Shown: one piece after another, positions 22,529-34,800 of the stretch
Layout of the letters: each line of letters begins with the position of its first letter
Numbering within the stretch: position 1 is the first letter of the stretch
Assembly: GCA_009363875.1 (NCBI GenBank)
Contig: CM018690.1
Span: 14,105,971 to 14,169,970 of the forward strand
Direction of reading: 5' to 3'
Source of the DNA: Mikania micrantha
Taxonomy: Eukaryota; Streptophyta; Magnoliopsida; Asterales; Asteraceae
Length of the DNA: 64,000 bases
Notes under the pieces: generated by a model
The model's input: the letters and a program-made list of their open reading frames with translations, nothing else
Database searches by the model: none
Told to the model about the DNA's origin: nothing
Program-made: the position numbers and the translations under genes

Positions 22529-22979
22529 AGTCACACCCCGAGCCGGCGGGAACGGATCGACTTCCCTGTCGGGCGGAAGGTTCTTGGGGCGCGATATCGT
22601 GAGTGATAATCGTGATGATCAGATTGTTTACATAGCATCAATGTCAAGAATACTAAAGCACAATAAAGCATTAACTAAGATTACAAAGTTAAATTATAAT
22701 AATCAATGTTTAGTAATTTAACTAAGTAAACCTATCAAAAGAATCAAATGTATCGGTCTTGTATCTGTACAAGATATCAACAGTGACTCGTAGCATCAAT
22801 CAAAATATGTGCTTTCCAAAAGTCTACTAGGTCCTCAATCTGAGCATCCTAGTATGCAGTCCTGAAAGCCTGAACCTATTCCTGTGCATCACCTGAGAAA
22901 GCATGTAAGAAAACAAAGTCAACACAATGATTGGTGAGTTCATAGAGTTTTAGTATTTGAAAAAATAGTTTTGCAAACC

Positions 22980-23422
22980 TTCTCGGTAAAACCTCAACCT
23001 CATTAACAACACCTGTATCATCCAACTCGGTATGCTTATATATGGGGCATACCCCTGAGTCGAGCCTACAACCCGCCAAGACGCCATCCCACCACATACT
23101 AGGTCACATAGGACATTGTTGTTAATGATAATTAAGCATTTTACCTACCATTCAATTACATCATAGTTTCAAGTATCCTGTTTAAAAGTTTATGATATCC
23201 ACCCAATAGCATTCACGAATTCACTCGGTAACAACCTTAATCTCATTAACACCACCTGTATCATCCAACTCAGTATGCTTATATATAGGGCATATCCCTG
23301 AGTCGAGCCTACAACCCGCCCAGACGCCATCCCACCACATACTAAGCCGCATAGGACATTGCTGTTAATGATAATTAAGCGTCTTACCTACCATCAAATC
23401 CCATCATAGCTTTAAGTGTTCT
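22980..23422 (-). repeat. Two tandem copies of a 242 bp unit in LTR C
   Basis: CTCGGTAA (22982) through CATCCCACCACATACTA and GACATTG recurs from 23224 with about ten percent mismatch. Confidence 0.8.
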
Positions 23423-23654
23423 GATCATAAGTTTCCACATGCACAAAGTAGTATTAGAGCATCAAGTTTGAGAGTCACCATTATGGACAGTTGAGCACCC
23501 TAAGGAATTCAGCATTTATCCATCACGGTACTAAATATGACTCGCGACGTGTTTTGATAGAGGAATCCTCAAGATGACACAAAGTCAGCTAGAAGAAACC
23601 AAAATCATTCTAGTCACTCGTCATACACATAGTGGAATCAAGAAGGACACTGAA

Positions 23655-24130
23655 TGACTAGTATGGCTTCACCACTGTCAAGACGCGTCGGCCAATCAGT
23701 CTTCCTTACATGATCCTGACAACGAAGAGCACTGATGACTAGTATGGCTTGACCAATGTCAAGACGCGATGGCCAACAGTCGGTCTTACGATGTCCGACA
23801 ATGAAGAACACTGATGACTAGTAGGGGTTGACACACAGGTCAACACGCGGCGGCCAACAGTCTGTCATATGATGTCTGATAGCTTAAGCATACAAGTTTA
23901 GAGCATTCCCATAGTTTAACTGATGACTAGTAGGGGTTGACACATAGGTCAACACGCGTTGGTCAATCAGTCTGTTGTCTGAGCATTCCAAGTATATCAA
24001 GCGTTCAAGTATTTCAAGTATTCCAAGCGTATCAAGTATTCAAGTGTTTCAAGCATTCCAAGCATATCGAGTATTCAAGTGTTTTAAGCATTCCAAGCAT
24101 ATCGAGTATTCAAGTGTTTCAAGCATTTCA
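23655..24130 (-). repeat. Minisatellites in LTR C
   Basis: Four units of roughly 80-110 bp start with GACTAGTATGGCTTGACC or GACTAGTAGGGGTTGACAC (near 23656, 23735, 23816, 23926). They are followed at 23985-24130 by short units of the type AAGCATTCCAAGCATATCGA. Further TAAGCATCGAGTTTATAGT-like units run over 24420-24640. Confidence 0.75.
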
Positions 24131-25564
24131 CGCGTATAAGTCTTTATAGCCGTTTAAGCAAATGAGTCTTTCTAAGTTTAAGTTTTCAACATTTCTTAAG
24201 TATGGTTTTCAAAAGCGTTCCTAGTTTTAGTGTTTGTCTTTCTTATGCATTTAAAGTTTCGTGAATTTTAAGCAATTAAGTATAAGTGTAAACTGAATTT
24301 ACACTTAGCTTAAAAGTGTAAGTTATTAACTATTAAAAGGATTGTATAAAATATTAGTATTTAGAATATGCATATATAGTATTAGCTTTCAGAACAAGTG
24401 TATAAGGTGTTAGCATTTAGCGTATGTGTTTCAAAGCCTTAGCATCGAGCATGTAGTTTAAGCATAGAGTTTATAGTATAAGCATCTAGTGTATGGTTTA
24501 AGCATAGAGTTTATAGTATAAGCATCAAAGCATAAAGTTTAAGCATTTAGTTTAAAGTATAAGCATCGAGTTTTGTAGCATAAGCATTAAGCACATAGTT
24601 TAAGCATCGAGTTTATAACTTCCAAAATAAAAGTTCCAAGCTTAAATATTAGTATAAGCATCAAGTGTATGCGTAAAATCATTTAATAAACATTTCAATA
24701 ATTTCTTAAAATGTATAACATGCTTCTAAGTCCCGAGGTAAAAACAAAATACATTTGAAAAGGGACAAATGAATTCACTTGTGTTTGAAGTGGTTGACTA
24801 AGTATAAACAGGAATACGCGCGCTCGTTTCTTGTGTTTGTGATAGTGTTCACGATCCTGTATTTATTTCATTTTGTTTGTAACTTATAAGTATATGTTGT
24901 AATGATTCGTGTGCGTGTAAGTGTTAGTGTTAGCCCGAAAGTTGGCTAACACTTGTAAGTCTCGGTCTTTATTCGGCCCGAATTCGCGTGCAAACAAAAG
25001 TATTATTAGCACTTATTCAATTTAATTTAGCTTAGAATTACCTCGTTACTAGTTCCATGTTTAGCTTTGTTTTGACCTCATCCCATTGTGTAAACTTAAA
25101 ACCCATTGTCATTCTCTAAGTATAAAACATAGTTTCGTGGTTTGACATCTCCTATGTTTCTCTTGTAATCTTGATTAGAGAGTTACACAACATTTAAATA
25201 ATCATGAAACTACCCTTGTGGAACTTAATGTTTTATATTCTTGTAAAATGCATTAGTCAATTACATCACCTTTGCATTAACAATTTACCCAACCCCATGC
25301 ATTACTAACTTTTGCTATTAAGTTTTCCGTGTTGATTCTCAACTAAACCATGTGTGTCAAAATGTCAATTGGGCCGAATAATACGTAAGGGGGCCAGATT
25401 AATCCTATGGGCCGAATGATTAGGCCTAATGTGAGTAACAAATAAATGGGCCTAGCCGAATGCCTTGGGCCGGTTGGCATTTCTTAGGTCAATTAAGGTG
25501 GTTGGCTAGATTAATTGGCATGGGCCGATCCAATTGGTTCAAACGGAAAAGAGCATGGTCGAGT

Positions 25565-26005
25565 GAGGGCCTGAGGTTCGCTGGACAGCCCCATTATATC
25601 CTCAGTCCAATTTCGGCTATTACTAGAAACTAAGGTTCGCTGGTCTTTGGTTCTAGATTCGCTCATCAAGGGTTCGTGTTTGTTGAGGTTTGGTGAAAGC
25701 AGGGTGTTCGGCCGAGGTGGCATGCACAGGTTCGGCCAGTATGGTGAAGAGGTACGTGGCTGATAACATGCAACCTAGGTTCGTCTAGGTGATGGTTCGG
25801 CACGGGTTTCAACCCATAGGCTCGTAGGTCCTTAGGTTCGACTAGGGTTCGCGGACACACCCACATGGTTCAGCTGATTGTGTTAGACGAACCAAGGGTT
25901 CGTTTCTGATACAAGGTCGCCAAGGGAAAGGTTCGCCACCCTTATTTGGGTTCGGCCCGCCTTCGTCCCAGCCCACAGGTTCGCCTGCCTGTGTCCACGA
26001 ACCCT
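25565..26005 (-). repeat. GGTTCG motif array in LTR C
   Basis: At least twelve GGTTCG hexamers in about 430 bp, plus inverted CGAACC copies. TGGGCC words are concentrated just before it (25372-25480). Confidence 0.75.
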
Positions 26006-26622
26006 GCACCTCCTCATCGTCATCAAGCTCTAATTTACAATGTATCCGGACAAAACTTCAGATTTCCTGTACTTCCTTGTAGAGGGAGTCGAGAGCTTCG
26101 TTTGGACACCAAAAACGTGTGATTTCACTAAATTTGAGTAGTTTATGGAGCTTGGAAGTGGTGGATCTTAGAGAGAGAGGGAGTGGACGGCTAGGGGTTT
26201 TAGAGAGAGAGAGAATAGGTAAAAATGAATTAAATGCCTCTTTTAGGGTTTAAATACCCCGGGGGTGTTCGGGTTCGTTTCGGTTGCTCGGTTCTTGTTT
26301 TGGTCGTATTTCCGGCACGTAACACGCGTGTTTTTGTAACTTAACTAAAAAGACTTATTTTAAATATTTGGAAAGTGGTTATTCCTATTAAATCTTTTAA
26401 TTTATTTTCCTTTGAATTATTTATCGAAATTTGTTATTTTAAGCGTTTCGTTAACTCGTTCGTGTATTAATTAAAATAGTTTCTTTAAATTTATTTTTGA
26501 TTAGTTTCAAAATTGTAAAACAGGAAATATTATATTTCCTTAAATTTATTATCGTTCGTATCGTCTTTGTTTTTGTTTCGTCAGAAAACGTCACTTACGC
26601 GCGTTTTTGTACAGAGCGCTAA

Positions 26623-27294
26623 CTGTAACACTGCCTGATCAGTAAGCTGATGTGCTAGACGAACAGCTTGTTGGATGGTGGTGGGATTTGCTGAAGTCAC
26701 CAACCCTTGAATCTGAGGCACTAGTCCTCCAATGTACCTTTCAATCCACTTATTGGCTGGAGTAGCCATGTGTGGTAGCAGTCTGGCCAACTCATGTGAC
26801 CTGGTCGTGTACTCTTCAATGTTTGACCCCTCCATCTTGAGGTGCCAATATTCCTCTTCCAACTTCTGCATTTCACTGCGAGGACAGTACTCCTCTTGCA
26901 GTAAAGTTTTGAAGTTGTTCCATGTCAAGGCATTAGCCTCTCCCAATCCCAAAGTCTGAACATTTGAGTTCCACCAAGTTAATGCTGGACCCTCCAATGT
27001 TCCTGTAGCAAATTTCACCTTGCTTTCGTTAGGGCAGTTGCACATTTCAAACACAGACTCCGCCTTTTCAATCCACCGAAGGAGTCCAATGGCCCCCTCC
27101 GACCCTTTGAAATTGTGAGGTTTACAGTCCAAGAACATCTTGAACGTGCAGACTTGTGGGTTAACCAATCCCCCAGCTGGACCCTGTGGCCCTGTGTTGG
27201 TAGTCTGAGCATACTGTGCGATTGCCTCTGCAACTCTGTTGTTGATTAGCTCATTGAGCTCAGCAACAGTCATATGTACGTTTCCCTCAGCCAT
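26623..27294 (-). pseudogene. Truncated gag of the left D copy
   Basis: Starts at the ATG at 27294 (MAEGNVHMTVAELNE) and is identical to the gag of the full copy up to LTDQAVLQ. At 26623/26622 the element ends and translation runs into LTR C, stopping at 26581. Zinc knuckles, protease and pol are absent. It is the left remnant of a tandem array. Confidence 0.85.
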
Positions 27295-27509
27295 TAGTTT
27301 CCTATTTATAAGAAGTGTTAGCACGAAGTCAAAATCTAATGTGACATGTGTAAGTAAAACAACAAACACAATATGTAATATAAATCAACACAACTGTTGA
27401 AAATAATAATTCTTCCATAGATAGAAACTTTCTTTGAGTACAATACTTTTGAAATAAAACATAACTTTCCAAACTACTAATGTAGGAACACAACCCGTTC
27501 CTAATAAGT

Positions 27510-28157
27510 TTAAACAAAACAAACAAAGAGAAAGAAAAACAATAAATCATCCTCAACAGTGGATTCAGGATCGGACTCAACAACTGGTGCTGGTTCCTCC
27601 TCCTCATCCTCATCCTGTTCCTCATTCTCAGAGGCCACTAAATCCTCCAAAGCTTCAATCCTGCCCGCCAAAATCTCCTCTCGGTTCTCTGACTCTTCTA
27701 GACGACCAATCAAGTTAATCATCTCATTTCGCATGTCATGAACCAGATGGGCAAGTTCCTCTTGCCTCTCATTAGCATCCCATTGTTCCTGAGAGTGCTG
27801 TGCAATCCTATCTTCTGCTACCTCCAGATCCTCGCGTAGTTTGGCGATCTCCTCAGCGTCCGTCCTTTGCCTCTTAGGCTCAGGAGCATCTAGTACTGGT
27901 GGTGGATGTGCAGAAGGTCCCTCAGCAGGGATCTGCTGAGTGCCCTCCACTGGCTCCTCCTACGGATCCTCATCCGGGTCCTCATCTGGATCCTCCTCGG
28001 GATCCTCGTCTGGGTCCTCCTCCGGATCTGAGTCATCCATCTCATATGGTGGAGGTGATGGAATAGGTGGTGGTGTTGATGATGGTGGTGCCGGAACTAT
28101 CGGTTCCTCGTCCTCGGAATCATCAATGTAGATATAGGGTACCGATGATGATGCCAT
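27510..28157 (-). pseudogene. Extra acidic coiled-coil ORF upstream of gag, left D copy
   Basis: Same as the ORF at 36633-37280: MASSSVPYIYIDDSEDEE start, TAG stop at 27962-27960, and in-frame continuation with a coiled coil. It differs by one base near 27857 (A for T in the acidic segment after QRTD). Confidence 0.5.
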
Positions 28158-28340
28158 GCCTGTTACATAATATCATATGTAAGTGCAATGCCATGGAATG
28201 TGTAAGCAAGTCATTTACATAATGTCATATGTAATTTCTAAGTAATATGTGTAAACATATGTGTCTAATGTCTAACAGTCATAGTCTAGGCCTACAAATG
28301 CAAACCTAGTTCGCGATAACCAATGGCTCTGATACCAATC

Positions 28341-31260
28341 TGTCACACCCCCAATTTTCAACTAACGGAATCACACCGTTTGGGAGCATGACAAACCAGG
28401 ATCTCAGATCATTAGACATAGCGAAGACCTCTATATGAGTTTCAAAACATACTTTGGTCTTTAAACATAACATCAGAGTTTACAAAAGTTGCGGAAGCGT
28501 TTAAAACCAATAACAGTTGTAAAGTACACATTACAAAACACAATACTTAAATGTTCAAATTCAAATATTCAAAATGTTTAAAATGCATGAGACTCTATCT
28601 CCTAGTCCATGCCAGCTTCAACGCGCGCCTTAGCGTCCTGAGAAAACATGCAAATCAAGTCAACACAAAGGTTGGTGCATAACACAGGTTTTAAGCATTC
28701 ACAATGTTCAAAACAACAGTTTGAATAACAAGATTGTAGATAACATAATCACACATGCACAGTCATGATAGCTAGTCATATAAACTATTTACATAAGTGT
28801 TCGACACCGAAGCTGACGGATTGACATGCTATAGCATGTTTTCGCCTTGCCACTATTGTTTATCACAACAATAGTAAAATTGTGTTTGGTCAGTCAAACA
28901 CCTGCGTAGATCCCATCTACCAGGTGAGGTTTGTCAAACCTAATAGATCTATTTCCAACTACCACGCTTTGCATTACAGCAAACTAAACGGTTCGAGGTG
29001 TGTAAGGACTTTCAAGTTGATATGTTTTCACATAATGTAAACAGCTAACTCATGCAAGTGATATGTATCTAAAAACAGTTTGTTGCACATGTTTTCTCCC
29101 CCAAAACAGTTTAAAATAAGAAAGGGGCCGTGTACGCACCTTTGATAATTGCAGAATGATCAATACGCGTGAAATCGTGTAGAGAATCCTCTTACGAAGG
29201 ATCTGTGTTTAAACAATAACTTAGTGTTATTCGGATTATCGTTTTGTGCTTGAAATCACATACGTGTCAACACACGTATGCTAAAGTGTTAGAAATGTGC
29301 GTACGTAAATACGCGTGACTTTGAAATCGTTTAAATAAAATCACATACGATTTTATTTAAATAAACGTAATTATACGCGATTTCGTTTTCGGACTAAAAT
29401 ATAAATTTTATTATTCTAATGTGTTCGGGACTTCGTTACGGTTCCAACGCAACTTGAACCAACCGAAACGGAGTTATAATGAAGGAGTTATGTTTAAAAT
29501 ACTAAAAAAATTATATTAATTCTCAAAAACTGTGGGAGCCCAGATTCGAACCTGCGACATCCAACCCAACACACACGCGCACACACCATCTCATCTAATT
29601 TCACATTTGTTACTAGATTCAATTCCAAATTGTTTTAAGCAATACTGAACCGGTTTCCCCCCTTTCATAGCCGAAGCATACCTAGTCCCAATTGGACCTC
29701 GGTTCGAATCCGATTAACATCAACACCATAGGGTTTTCATTTCTGGGATCTTACCGACCAAGTGGGTGAGTTTAATTTGAAAATAAACTACTCTAACCCG
29801 TTTAATTGAATGTGTAAACATCCGAATGTGGGTTTACCCATTTCCAATTCAAATCGATTAATTTCATGCTCAATTGTTTCTGGATTCATAGGGTTTTCCC
29901 TTATCATAGTATTTCGAACCCTTCTGTACTAATTAATTCAAAAACTAAACCCATTTACATCAAAATCCCCAAATCCTTTAAACTAGTAAACCCTAGAAAT
30001 AGAAATCTATCAATTCGTGATTGTTTCTTAAAATTAACATAGGATTATCCTTTGTCGAGGTCTTCTGAAGTTACCCATAACAATTAATTTCATTCTTAAA
30101 CTCATTTGGATCCAAATCCCTAAAACCGTTTCACTTAAGAACCCTAAAACTCGAAATCTAACAATTCGTAGTTCCATTATGAAATTAACATAGCATTAAC
30201 CTAAATCGGGACTTTCTGGAACTACCCATGCCATTTGATTTGAATATCAAATTCATTTAATACAAAATCCCCAAAACGTGTTCTAGGATAAACCCTAGAA
30301 CTCGGATTCATACCATTTGATGTTAGAAGCCGCAATTAGCATATGGGTTTACTTAATCGACATGTTTAGGTTGTGTGGGGATAGATTTTTACCTTGTTTG
30401 ATGTTCGCTTGATAGAGATCGACTAATGACTTGATTTCGGCAATCCCACGATCGAATTAGTCCCCCCGATGCTTCTGGCTTGGAATTCTTGTGTGTAACA
30501 GATCCTAATGATACCGATTTAAGTTTCTGGAACTTCAATTGTAAGGAATTGGATCGGCTTTTACGAATTTGATACATATTGATAACGGTTACAACTCTTG
30601 GCCCTTAATTGGTTTAAATTCGATCATTTATGGACTTAATAACCGATAATCATTGATATTCATCATTAACATGACAGTTATGAATGATAATTTCGATTAA
30701 TTATACTGGTTTAATAAGAATTTCGAGTTTACCCACTTATTCAACCTAATTTTGACTCTCAAAGTCAAAATTGAGTCTTTTATGGAATTGTAATCCTAAT
30801 CCTTGAAGTTTTATCATTCAAATACTGTTTCTGAAAAATTTTCATCCTTCTATTTTGATTTTAAATGATTTCCCATCATTTCGGTTAATTTCTGATTAAC
30901 AAAGTTAACTGCGAATTGCCGGATTTTCACTAATTAAGCCAATTAAAACATTTTTGGGCTAAATTAATCCAATTGGACTTCTCAAATACAATTGAGCCTC
31001 ATTGGGCCTTCCCTGGCCTTATTGGGCCTTCCCTGGGCCTACTTTGTTTTCATTGGGCCTCACTTGACCTTATTGAGCCTTACTGGGCCTCCCTTGGCTT
31101 ATTGGGCCTACATTGGTTCTGTTGGGCCTATCTTGGCTCTATGGGCTTGCTTTGGCCTTACTGGCCTTCTTGGGCCTTATTGGGCCTCCTTTGTCTTGTT
31201 GGGCCTATGATCTAACCACTTTCAGTTAACAAGGTTAATGTGAAAAGTCGGATTGTCACA
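28341..31260 (-). repeat. LTR of element D, copy 1 (2920 bp)
   Basis: Starts TGTCACACCCCCAA and ends GGATTGTCACA. The primer site (GGCTCTGATACCA, 28325-28337) is on the left and the polypurine tract (TCATCCCCTTGTTGAA) on the right. It contains B-box-like words at 29542-29552 (minus) and 29701-29711 (plus). Confidence 0.93.
31002..31206 (-). promoter_or_regulatory. TGGGCC array in the U3 start of D LTR copy 1
   Basis: Ten TGGGCC hexamers in 205 bp, at about 50-260 bp from the U3 end. On the transcribed strand they read GGCCCA, the known plant site II/UP1-type motif bound by TCP factors in growth-related promoters. The role is inferred. The ORFs seen across it are low-complexity artefacts. Confidence 0.55.
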
Positions 31261-31853
31261 TCATCCCCTTGTTGAAGAAATTTTCGTCCCGAAAATTAGC
31301 AAGTGTTAGGAGTAGTTAGGAAACTACCTACGAGTTTAAATCTTACGTGTTAGTGTGATTTGATCACTCTGTGTGTTTGTGTGTACTCACACACAAAGTC
31401 TAATGCTTGCAACATCACAACTCAATTGTGATCATTCAATGTGACTGTTTGCGTGTACACTAGTTAGTTCACCTAACTGTGACTGTTTGTGTTTGATCAT
31501 ACTGTGTTGTGTAACCTCACACATAGTGAGTGTCTGAAACTGTTTGTACTATGTAACCCCGCACATAGCAAAATGTGTGTTGTGTAACCTCACACATAGT
31601 GAGTGTCTATAACCGTTTGTACTATGCAACCCCGCACATAGCAAAATGTGTGTAACCAATCGTGTATGTACTACCATAACATGTAACATATGAAATGTAG
31701 CACATAAAACATATAGAATATAATGTAGCACAAATGTTTGTAACAAAATCAATTGAATAAATAAAATGTTTGTGCTTACAGTTTGAAATTTGCAGTGTTG
31801 ATGTGTGAAAGCATCACTTCATCCCCTTGTTGAAGGAAATTTCGTCCCGAAAT
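31261..31853 (-). other. Polypurine tract and 3' untranslated region of element D
   Basis: TTCAACAAGGGGATGA (minus) precedes the LTR. A second similar GGACGAAATTTCCTTCAACAAGGGGATGA block is at 31821-31849, just behind the pol stop. Between them are duplicated CATAGCAAAATGTGTG segments (31563-31660). No gene. Confidence 0.6.
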
Positions 31854-34800
31854 TTAACGTGCGCTCTCAGTGTTAGCAATAGCTGTTTTGAATAAATGAG
31901 GATATTTCTTCATCATTTGATCTTCCCGTTCCCATGTGAATTCAGGACCACGTCTTGAATTCCATCGAACTTTGACTATTGGAATCTTGCTTTGCTTCAG
32001 TTGTTTGACCTCTCGGTCCATGATTTCTGCCGGTTCTTCAATGAATCGCAACTGTTCATCTACTTGTATTTCTTCCAATGGTACAATCAATGTCTCATCA
32101 GAAAGACATTTCTTTAAGTTCGACACGTGAAAAACATCATGAACTCCACTGAGTTCATCCGGTAGTTTGAGTTGATACGCAACCGGACCAATCCTTTTCA
32201 GGATCTCAAAAGGTCCTACATAGCGTGGACTAAGCTTTCCGCGCTTGCCAAATCGTATCACACCCTTCCAAGGTGATACCTTTAGAAGAACTCGGTCTCC
32301 TACTTGAAATTCCAACGGTTTACGACGCTTGTCTGCATAACTCTTCTGTCGATCCCGAGCCGCTGCCATACGGTTCCGGATTTGAACTATCTTCTCTGTC
32401 GTCTCGTGCACTAGTTCAGGACCTGTTATCTGACTGTCACCAATTTCAGCCCAGCAAACTGGTGAACGACATTTGCGACCATACAAGGCTTCAAACGGTG
32501 CTGCTTGAATACTTGTATGATAACTGTTGTTGTAAGAGAATTCCACTAGCGGTAAATGATTTTTCCCAGCTATCACCAAAGTCAATTACACAAGCTCGTA
32601 ACATATCTTCGAGCGTTTGAATCGTACGTTCACTTTGACCGTCGGTCTGTGGATGATAGGCGGTACTCATATCCAAGCGAGTCCCCAATGACTTATGAAG
32701 AGATTTCCAAAAGTTAGAAGTAAATCGGGCATCCCGATCTGATATGATAGAGATTGGCACGCCATGTCGTGCTACTACTTCCTTGATGTAAATGCGAGTC
32801 AGTTTCTCCATCTTGTCAGTTTCCTTGATTGCTAAGAAGTGTGCAGACTTCGTTAGTCGATCAACAATTACCCATATCGTATCACAACCGCTCGGTGTAC
32901 GGGGTAACTTAGTAATAAAATCCATCGAAATTTGTTCCCACTTCCACATCGGTATCTCTGGTTGTTGCAGTAAACCAGATGGCTTTTGATATTCAACTTT
33001 GACTTTCGAACAAGTCAAACATTTGCTAACGTACTTAGCAATATCAGCTTTCATATGAGGCCACCAATACAGTGCCTTCAAATCATGATACATCTTGTCT
33101 GATCCTGGATGGACTGAATACCTGGACTTGTGTGCTTCATCCATCACAAGTTCCCTTAAACCTCCATACAAAGGTATCCGCATTCGATTAATGAAATAAC
33201 GAATTCCATCAGGTTTAACATCCAATTGTTCTTCCATTCCTCGTAAAGATTCCGGTACTAAGTTTTCCTTTTTCAAGGCCTCAATCTGAGCACTGTGTAC
33301 CTTGTCAGGTAAGTCGGTATGTATCGTCATCATAAGTGCGCGAACCCGTCTTGTTCCTGTTGTGTCTTTTCTGCTCAGAGCGTCAGCTACTACATTGGCT
33401 TTTCCCGGGTGATACTTAATTGCACACTCATAATCGTTCAACAACTCAACCCATCGTCGTTGTCTCATATTGAGTTCCTTCTGATCAAAGATATGTTGCA
33501 AACTCTTATGATCAGTATAAATAGTACACTTAGTTCCATACAGATAATGCCTCCAAATTTTCAAAGCAAAAACCACTGCCCCTAACTCCAAGTCATGAGT
33601 AGTGTAATTCTTTTCGTGCGTTCGTAGTTGTCTGGAAGCATAAGCAATCACTTTATCCCGTTGCATCAACACACATCCCAAACCTTGTGCAGATGCATCA
33701 CAATACACCACAAAGTCTTCTGTTCCTTCCGGTAGGGACAGAATCGGTGCGCTGCAAAGCTTCTGTTTCAATAACTGGAACGCAGTTTCCTGTTTTTCCG
33801 TCCAGTTATACTTCGTTCCCTTGTGCGTAAGAGCTGTGAGTGGTTGAGCGATCTTTGAGAAACCTTCAATGAATCGTCGATAATAACCCGCCAAACCAAG
33901 GAATTGTCGTACCTCGGTAGGTGTTTTTGGCGCTTCCAAATTCTTAATCGCTTCAATCTTCGCTGGATCAACATGTATGCCCTTTTCGTTGACTATATGA
34001 CCCAAGAATTGTACTTCTCGCATCCAGAAATCACATTTCGAGAATTTAGCGTACAATTGTTCCTGTTTCAGTAATTCCAATAGTAATCGAAGATGTTCGG
34101 CGTGCTCCTCCTCAGATTGTGAGTAGATGAGAATGTCATCAATGAAAACAATGACAAACTTATCAAGATAAGGTTTACAAACACGATTCATGAGATCCAT
34201 GAATACAGCTGGAGCGTTTGTCAACCCAAATGGCATGACCAAGAACTCATAATGGCCATAGCGTGTCCTGAATGCTGTCTTCGGGATATCCTCCTCCTGA
34301 ACTCTTAATTGATGATAACCCGACCTGAGATCAATCTTCGAGTAGTAACTCGAACCTTGCAATTGATCGAACAGATCGTCAATCCTGGGTAACGGATACC
34401 TGTTCTTGATAGTAACCTTGTTCAATTCCCGATAATCGATACACATACGGAAAGTTCCGTCCTTCTTCTTTACAAACAATAGTGGAGCTCCCCACGGTGA
34501 AAAGCTAGGTCGTATGAAACCCTTATCCAACAACTCTTGCAATTGTGTAGATAATTCTTGCATCTCAGACGGTGCAAGTCGATAAGGCGCCCTAGCTATC
34601 GGTGCTGCATCTGGTGTAAGATCGATTCGGAATTCCACCTGTCTGATGGGCGGTAATCCCGGCAAGTCTTCTGGAAACACCTCCGGAAATTCACAAACTA
34701 CAGGTATATCTTCGAGCTTCTTCTCAGCTACCGGCTTTTCAGTTATAAGTGCTATAACTGCCGTATGACCTTTACGTAGACACTTGTGTGCTTTCATACA

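Larger units (their letters stand above)
22529..26622 (-). mobile_element. Solo LTR C, left part
   Basis: Starts AGTCACACCCCGAG right after CCTCC (22524-22528). The last part, 43327-43460, ends GTTACA before a second CCTCC (43461-43465). No interior belongs to it, so it is a solo LTR of at least 4.2 kb in minus orientation. The first base is A rather than the expected T, probably a mutation. It carries several internal repeat arrays. Element D interrupts it at 26622/43327. Confidence 0.65.

Noticed and set aside
23655..24130. CRISPR-like array
   Set aside because: Units are irregular in length, spacers are not unique, and the setting is a plant LTR minisatellite.
27940..28131. Ser/Gly repeat ORF on the plus strand (also 37063-37254)
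   Set aside because: Antisense shadow of the DEDP repeat in the extra D ORF.
28325..28337. tRNA gene
   Set aside because: Only the 3' complement of tRNA-Met is present, next to an LTR; it is a primer site.
30973..31215. Two overlapping ORFs in the D LTR rich in Leu, Gly and Trp (also at 40097-40339 and 43028-43276)
   Set aside because: They are translations of the TGGGCC repeat array and have no domain features.
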